A stretch of DNA of 64,000 nt from Acetobacter aceti. Lineage in GTDB: Bacteria > Pseudomonadota > Alphaproteobacteria > Acetobacterales > Acetobacteraceae. Below are positions 59,837 through 64,000 of the stretch, one piece after another. Location of the stretch: the NCBI RefSeq assembly GCF_002005445.1, contig NZ_CP014692.1, forward strand, positions 3,332,501 to 3,396,500, written 5' to 3'. The notes beneath the pieces are model-generated. The model saw only the letters and a list, made by a program, of their open reading frames with translations, was not told where the DNA came from and ran no database searches. Position 1 is the stretch's first letter. Every line of letters begins with the position of its first letter. The translations under genes and the position numbers were made by a program.

Positions 59837-60817
59837 TCAACCAGACTTGGCGTCGGCCTCTGGCTCATCGCGAGTAAAGTTCTCGAAGCCCATAGCGTAT
59901 GGAACGGTTTCGCCTCTGACGACAGTACGACCGGTCAGATCAACTACCGCAACGGTGGTGTTGCCGTATTTGGCACGGTCAATGCTTCCTGGCACAGGGA
60001 AAGGGGGCAAATTCAGCTTCACTCCATTGATAGCGGCATCCTGTTTTGGCGATGGAAGAAAAACCTGAAACACCTCATTGCCGAATGACAGCACGAAGAA
60101 GGCGTATGGAACGCCGGTAACGTTTATACGGCGTCGGAATAACATAAGGACAGTAACATCATTGGGCATTGGTCCAGGTTGAAAGCTTCTAATTAGGGGG
60201 AATTCGTTCACCAACCCCTTGCTGTGATCAGCTTCCCGAATCCAGGTCATAGCTTCTATGAAGTTTGACAGTTCCTCGGACGGCATCACGGTCAAGCCGA
60301 TCTTGACGAACGCCTTCAGCACTGCAACAGGTGTGTATGCATCCCGTGTGAGTTCGAAGGTGATCGTCTTGTTCGCCTCGTCAACGATCATCAACGGATC
60401 GTCTTCATACTGCTTGATGACGAAGCCAGTCGGCTCGTAATCAATGCGCCATCCGGGCTTTTCCCCCCTCTTTTTGATAGATGGCACGCCCTTTTTGCCA
60501 CGAATGCGGTAAAGAGTCCGGCTGGGCTTGGACCAGTTGCCAAGGTCGTTTTCGATACCTTTCCCGAAAAAACTGTTACAGGCATCGCATTCATAGTAGC
60601 TGAAGAGGCTCTTGTTTCCGAGCGCTTCGGGAATGGCGTGTGCCTCGTCCTTGAACGTCGCATCCTGTTCACCTAGCCCACAAAACCGGCAAAGTCGTTC
60701 GTTCTTGTTGCCCAGAAAAATCTTGTCACTAGGCCGAAGGAACAACGGCTGTGCAGCGGCATAATGCTCGTCGTAGAAGGCAGCTGCCGCAATGAGGGCG
60801 GGATCGATATTTGTCAT
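59837..60817 (-). CDS. HNH-type endonuclease-like protein
   Basis: This is a 326-residue protein. Near residues 40-80 it has an HNH-like zinc motif: RLCRFCGLGEQDATFKDEAHAIPEALGN (C-x2-C, then the E-x-A-H-A-I-P active-site segment). YYECDACNSFFGKGIENDLGNW (second C-x2-C and the N) follows. This is the layout of HNH_5-like nucleases. The remaining 240 residues form an unassigned domain. I chose ATG 60817 (MTNIDPALI). Proteins of this layout often occur alone in mobile or defence loci, and here two direct repeats flank the gene. Nuclease activity is inferred from the motif only. Confidence 0.75.
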   Translation of the reverse strand: MTNIDPALIAAAAFYDEHYAAAQPLFLRPSDKIFLGNKNERLCRFCGLGEQDATFKDEAHAIPEALGNKSLFSYYECDACNSFFGKGIENDLGNWSKPSRTLYRIRGKKGVPSIKKRGEKPGWRIDYEPTGFVIKQYEDDPLMIVDEANKTITFELTRDAYTPVAVLKAFVKIGLTVMPSEELSNFIEAMTWIREADHSKGLVNEFPLIRSFQPGPMPNDVTVLMLFRRRINVTGVPYAFFVLSFGNEVFQVFLPSPKQDAAINGVKLNLPPFPVPGSIDRAKYGNTTVAVVDLTGRTVVRGETVPYAMGFENFTRDEPEADAKSG

Positions 60818-60931
60818 TCTCTCATTGTAAATCCGAAAGCACCCACAGAAAAGAGGCAACCCGACGGTGTAATGGTAGGCGCTGACATGTCCGCTTTTTG
60901 CCATTGTTGGCCTGAACGGGCCAATCCACTC

Positions 60932-61076
60932 CCGGCCAAAAATAATAGCGGGAGTTTGCCTTGCTCATGTCCGCTATTCGGAAAGCAGTCTGGGTGGCTG
61001 TATGTCTGACATGTAGGCGACTGCCGCCTGCCTGCTTAATTCTTGAAGCCGACAGACAGCTTGGGGGGAACAGACA
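60932..61076. repeat. Direct repeat B flanking the HNH gene
   Basis: This is the counterpart of 59490-59627, same orientation, 1.44 kb away, running from CCGGCCAAAAATAATAGCGG to CTTGGGGGGAACAG. The shared core includes CTATTCGGAAA and GACTGCCGCCTG. The two copies bracket the HNH-type gene. The rest of 60818-61249 contains no gene I recognise. Confidence 0.65.
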
Positions 61077-61249
61077 GTTGGCTCTTGGGAAAAGAGGACG
61101 GAAAGCAACAGTTCGCAGCGGTGAACTCAAGCGACGTTTAGCGGCCTCATCATAGCGACAGGCGCGGTCGGCTCGACGATCATGGTGCGTTGATCAGCGA
61201 CGGCGTTCCGGGCAGGTTAGTCGAAACGCAACCCAATAAAGGTTTCCAT

Positions 61250-61961
61250 ATGCCCGCCAACGAACTTCTCTTGACAATCGACTACAAGGAGCCCGTCGGG
61301 GCTGCCGTGTTGGGCGAACTGCTATCTGCTATCCGCTATCGGCAACGATTACCGGCGACTCTACGGGTGCGAGTTGATCGTCACCGAGATCCGCCAGGGT
61401 TCGATCATCGCAATATTGAAGGAGATCGCGGATAATGCAGATTCGATCAATCACCTGATTGACTTCCTAAAGAATATTGCAGGTATCAAAAACCTTCTCT
61501 TGGGTAGCAAGGGCAAGAAGGGTGCGCGATCTAAGACGACCAAGACAATAAGAGCCATTGCGAACACGGCACTAAAAACGGGCGGCGAAGTATACATCGA
61601 GCACGAGAGTGCAGATGGCGAGAAGCTCAAGGTGCACGTTAATCCGGGCGAGGCGCTGCTGATTGTTCAGCCGCCTCAAGGTCGCGCACGTTATGCAACG
61701 CCACGCATCATTTCGCACGCAACCAGCGAGGCCTCACCACATGACGGCTTCATCGCTGACCTTGCCCGTGTAGCATTCGAGTCCCCCGACACTGGGGATG
61801 ACATGATCGGCGAAGATAGCAACCCACAACTCCAACTTCTACGTGAACTGATTGGCGCTATCCGCAGTCGTCCAGACGGTGAGCAGTGGATTGCTAAGAT
61901 CGCGCGGGATCTGCGAGATCAAGGTCATAGTGTCGCGGCGCAAATGCTGGAAGGCTTGTAA
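61250..61961 (+). pseudogene. Unknown protein gene broken by a 7-base duplication
   Basis: The gene starts MPANELLLTIDYKEPVGAAVLGELLSAI at 61250. It then loses frame in GCTATC-CGCTATC-GGC near 61326-61343. Removing one 7-base unit restores GNDYRRLYGCELIVTEIRQGSIIAILKEIADNADSINHLIDFLKNIAG and the rest of a ~235-residue protein to TAA at 61961. No family is recognised. The C-terminal part is partly helical (LLRELIGAIRSRPDGEQWIAKIARDLRDQG) after a strand-rich stretch. The frame is otherwise open and clean, so the break is recent or a sequencing/assembly error. Confidence 0.65.
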
Positions 61962-61965
61962 TGCT

Positions 61966-62205
61966 TCATCGATTATTGGTCACACCGCGATCCACCTTAT
62001 GGCCTTTCAGGTAACCGGGCGGTGTCGGCATGCCCCAGCGCGCCATAACCAGTTCACGACCACCTTCCCCGTTCCGCACAATCGGCGCCATCGTGTTCGG
62101 ATACATTTCGGGCAGCGGCTGGAGATTGCCCGTGCGATCCTCAAGGACTTTCGCAATCTCCCGGATCGCCTGCGGGTTCGAGGTCATGGAATAAAGATTG
62201 CACAT
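61966..62205 (-). pseudogene. Truncated SRAP (YedK/HMCES) gene
   Basis: This is the first 79 residues of an SOS-response-associated peptidase: MCNLYSMTSNPQAIREIAKVL, then YPNTMAPIVRNGEGGRELVMARWGMPTPP and VDRGVTNNR. The catalytic Cys-2, which crosslinks to abasic sites in single-stranded DNA, is present. The family is ~220 residues; the remaining active-site Glu and His regions are absent. The frame ends just after the conserved VTN(I)RN position, four bases from the end of the preceding gene. It starts 14 bases after the ParB stop, a pairing common on plasmids of this group. Confidence 0.82.
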
Positions 62206-62218
62206 CCGCGTTGCTCCC

Positions 62219-63178
62219 TTACGACCACATGCAGCGTAATCTGGCTGCCATATCGATCCTTACGGATTTCACGGCTTCCTGCCTTGCCTGCTCTTCCGGT
62301 TTCACGACAGGCCATGACACGGCCTGAAACAGGGGCAGCATGTCCCGGTCGATGAAGCGTGTGTGCAGTTTTTCCATGACCAGCCTGTCCAGAGTAGCCG
62401 GATCCTGCAGCCAGCCACCATCATCAGCCTCGAACAGGTCGCGCATGATGGGACCACCGGCTGCGAGATAGGCGTCCAGACCGACAAACCGCGCACGGGC
62501 GTCCGAGGCCCGCACCGTTTTTTCCGTCAGCATGCGGCGAATGACGTAGGGTTCACGATTATGGCTCTGGGCTACGATTTCCCAGACCTGTTCCTGCCGC
62601 GCGTGGTCGTCGCTGATGGAAAACGCCATCAACTGTTCCAGCCGCATCCCATCCTGTTCGTAGATCTCAAGCAGGCTGTCGGACACCGTCATCAGTCGCA
62701 GGCGCTGTTTGACCACGGTGGGTGCGACAAAGAACGCGGCGGCGATTTCCTCTTCGGACATGCCTTTTTCCAGCATGTCACGGAAGGCGCGAAACTGGTC
62801 CAGCGGGTGCAGGGCCATGCGCTGAACGTTCTCGGCCAGAGAGTCATCCTCGGCGAGAATGGCCGACCCGGCCTCGCGTACCACGCACGGCACCGGAGCC
62901 GTCTTCGCCAGTTTCTTCTGCTTCACCAGCAGTTCGAGGGCACGGAAGCGCCGTCCGCCAGCGGGTACTTCATAGCTGCCGGTTTCGACACCAGCATCAT
63001 CAAGGACAGGGCGGACGTTCAGACTCTGCAGCAGCCCGCGGCGCTCGATGTCGCGGGCCAGTTCCTCGATCGACAGGCCGGATTTCACACGCCGCACGTT
63101 GGACTGGGAAAGCACCAGTCGGTTGAACGGAATGTCACGGGAGGAACTCAGGCTGATTTTGGGAATAGCGGTCGCCAT
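62219..63178 (-). CDS. parB: ParB/RepB-type partition protein, C-terminally altered
   Basis: This is a 319-residue ParB-family protein. The N-terminal ParB/Srx domain (~10-115) has IPFNRLVLSQSNVRRV, LLQSLNVRPV, VPAGGRRFRALELL and DDSLAENVQRMALHPLDQFRAF. The helix-turn-helix (~125-165, MSEEEIAAAFFVAPTVVKQRLRLMTVSDSLLEIYEQDGM) follows. Plasmid members in this group are, as I recall, about twice as long. Here similarity ends near residue 270 (LDRLVMEKL), and an unrelated-looking 49-residue tail (HTRFIDRDMLPLFQAVSWPVVKPEEQ...) closes the frame. It may be a truncated or fused partition gene left from a plasmid. ATG 63178 was chosen by homology. Confidence 0.8.
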   Translation of the reverse strand: MATAIPKISLSSSRDIPFNRLVLSQSNVRRVKSGLSIEELARDIERRGLLQSLNVRPVLDDAGVETGSYEVPAGGRRFRALELLVKQKKLAKTAPVPCVVREAGSAILAEDDSLAENVQRMALHPLDQFRAFRDMLEKGMSEEEIAAAFFVAPTVVKQRLRLMTVSDSLLEIYEQDGMRLEQLMAFSISDDHARQEQVWEIVAQSHNREPYVIRRMLTEKTVRASDARARFVGLDAYLAAGGPIMRDLFEADDGGWLQDPATLDRLVMEKLHTRFIDRDMLPLFQAVSWPVVKPEEQARQEAVKSVRIDMAARLRCMWS

Positions 63179-63493
63179 GGCGAAACACTCCACGACGGGC
63201 GGACGGGAGACTCTCTCCCACCCTCTCAACCCGTCACGAAAACCCGCACAGCCCTCTGACTCCGACGGCTACATCTAGGCCAATCCGCATCCTTGCGGCA
63301 AAAATAAAGAATAATGGTGGCGAAGCAATGATTAGCTTTTGTAATATCACGTAGGATTTGAACAGACGCTATATGAGCATATCCTTTGAAACAGCATGCA
63401 ACTGATAGAGACGATTTTTCTTCCGAAGAAATTTTCTTCTACAGCTCACTCCCCAGTGTTTTTTGAACGACAGAGCAAGCATCAATCCGCTTG
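63179..63493. other. A/T-rich gap without a supported gene
   Basis: These 315 bases between the ParB-like gene start and the exonuclease gene end hold no recognisable gene or strong hairpin. The ParB promoter should lie near 63180-63280. From ~63290 the composition is A/T-rich again, like the exonuclease gene that follows. Confidence 0.4.
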
Positions 63494-64000
63494 CTAATTT
63501 TTAACGAATTTCTTACGAATCAATTCAAACAATTCAGCTTGGTAGATTGCATCATGCAAAGCATTATGATCGCCTAGACTCCGTGGTTTAACGATCTTCG
63601 CAATCTCACTTGAACGGGTCGATTTCCAAGTGCAATTGGTAGCTCCAAAATACATCGACTTAATATCAAGCGCAGAAATACCAAAAGGATTTCCACCAAG
63701 GAATTTATGAAAGTAGTAATTAATAAAGCTCCAATCAAAAGATGCATTAAAACCGACAAAAACAACGGTTTCTTCCGTCTCTGTCAGCGAATGAAGCCAC
63801 ACCTTAAGTTTTGTCATTGCTTCGATAGGCTCAATCCCCTCTTCCTGTAAATGTTCCAGTGACAAGCCCGTGACCTTTAGGGCTTCAGGAACAAATTCTT
63901 TAGAAATAGGTTTTAGGTAGCATGAAAAGTTCTTAGAAGGATTGGATGTTACGCACGCCCCTACAGATAACATACTATATTTTTCAGGTATCGGGCCTGA
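63494..64000 (-). CDS. DEDD-type 3'-5' exonuclease (5' end beyond window)
   Basis: The frame is open to the window edge ([22 protein letters not shown]...), so the start and the ExoI Asp-x-Glu motif lie outside. Visible are the ExoII-type [17 protein letters not shown] with the second catalytic Asp. The ExoIII-type [21 protein letters not shown] has the His and final Asp (H-x4-D). This is a DnaQ/RNase T-fold exonuclease; such stand-alone domains trim DNA or RNA ends and are frequent in mobile DNA. Low G+C and an isolated position suggest acquired DNA. The substrate cannot be told. Confidence 0.82.
   Translation of the reverse strand, partial: SGPIPEKYSMLSVGACVTSNPSKNFSCYLKPISKEFVPEALKVTGLSLEHLQEEGIEPIEAMTKLKVWLHSLTETEETVVFVGFNASFDWSFINYYFHKFLGGNPFGISALDIKSMYFGATNCTWKSTRSSEIAKIVKPRSLGDHNALHDAIYQAELFELIRKKFVKN

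Noticed and set aside
1..64000. CRISPR arrays, tRNA or rRNA genes
   Set aside because: I saw no regularly spaced direct repeats of 24-40 bases and no tRNA cloverleaf or rRNA-like sequence while reading the window, but this was by eye and a covariance-model search could still find one.

Overview
The window looks like chromosomal DNA of an acetic acid bacterium (Acetobacteraceae, Komagataeibacter/Gluconacetobacter/Acetobacter type). It starts with the conserved queA-tgt pair. It carries a cytochrome c/GMC dehydrogenase set typical of the group's periplasmic oxidases, IS5-type elements of the kind common in these genomes, and palindromic intergenic repeats. The genus is inferred from family resemblance, not from a marker gene. 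I saw no rRNA, tRNA or CRISPR array.

Layout. 1-1.6 kb: queA end and tgt. 1.7-6.1 kb: a four-gene translationally coupled iron-uptake operon (TonB receptor, DUF3325, DUF3649, PepSY protein) behind a Fur-like box. 6.5-12.7 kb: a Dabb protein, then a monooxygenase-like/UPF0261/TIM-barrel/nitroreductase operon, an HbpS/GlcG-like exported protein and a MocR-type regulator. One 14-bp palindrome lies in front of both the regulator and the operon. 12.9-21 kb: an IS scar, a fumarylacetoacetate-hydrolase-like gene, a membrane protein, a three-subunit GMC dehydrogenase, TelA and a crotonase-fold gene. 21.7-26.8 kb: a PoxB-like enzyme, a scar of IS110, IS630 and TraG remnants with an intact ccdAB pair, and a membrane-anchored CbbX/SpoVK-like AAA+ ATPase with a 57-residue partner. 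27.6-32.2 kb: a MarR/isochorismatase/MFS operon, an SDR remnant and a YghU-like GST.

32.3-36.7 kb is the clearest functional module. It holds an ECF sigma factor (SigF type) with its NrsF/DUF1109 anti-sigma factor, exported MsrA and MsrB, a YedZ1-like cytochrome b, a YedY1-like molybdopterin protein and an exported methionine-rich peptide. GTAACC-N16-CGAA occurs in front of each of its three transcription units. This resembles the reactive-chlorine defence system of Azospira (SigF/NrsF/MrpX/YedY1), with two Msr enzymes added. An IS5-type element has landed inside the stop codon of the methionine-rich gene without changing the protein.

38.7-54.2 kb is an accessory island between IS elements. 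Two divergent operons encode a TonB receptor, an ABC importer with three related binding proteins, two allantoinase-like deacetylases, two M20 hydrolases, a guanidino-deiminase-like enzyme, a class II aldolase and a TetR regulator. I infer uptake and stepwise nitrogen removal from an amidine/ureido/cyclic-amide compound; the substrate is unknown.

54.2-64 kb is a plasmid- or ICE-like mosaic. It holds an IS110 end, plasmid-type hypotheticals, an RTX-like protein divergent from two 164-residue paralogues, an IS66 end, an HNH protein between two diverged direct repeats, a gene broken by a 7-bp duplication, truncated SRAP and ParB genes, and a 3'-5' exonuclease running off the window end.
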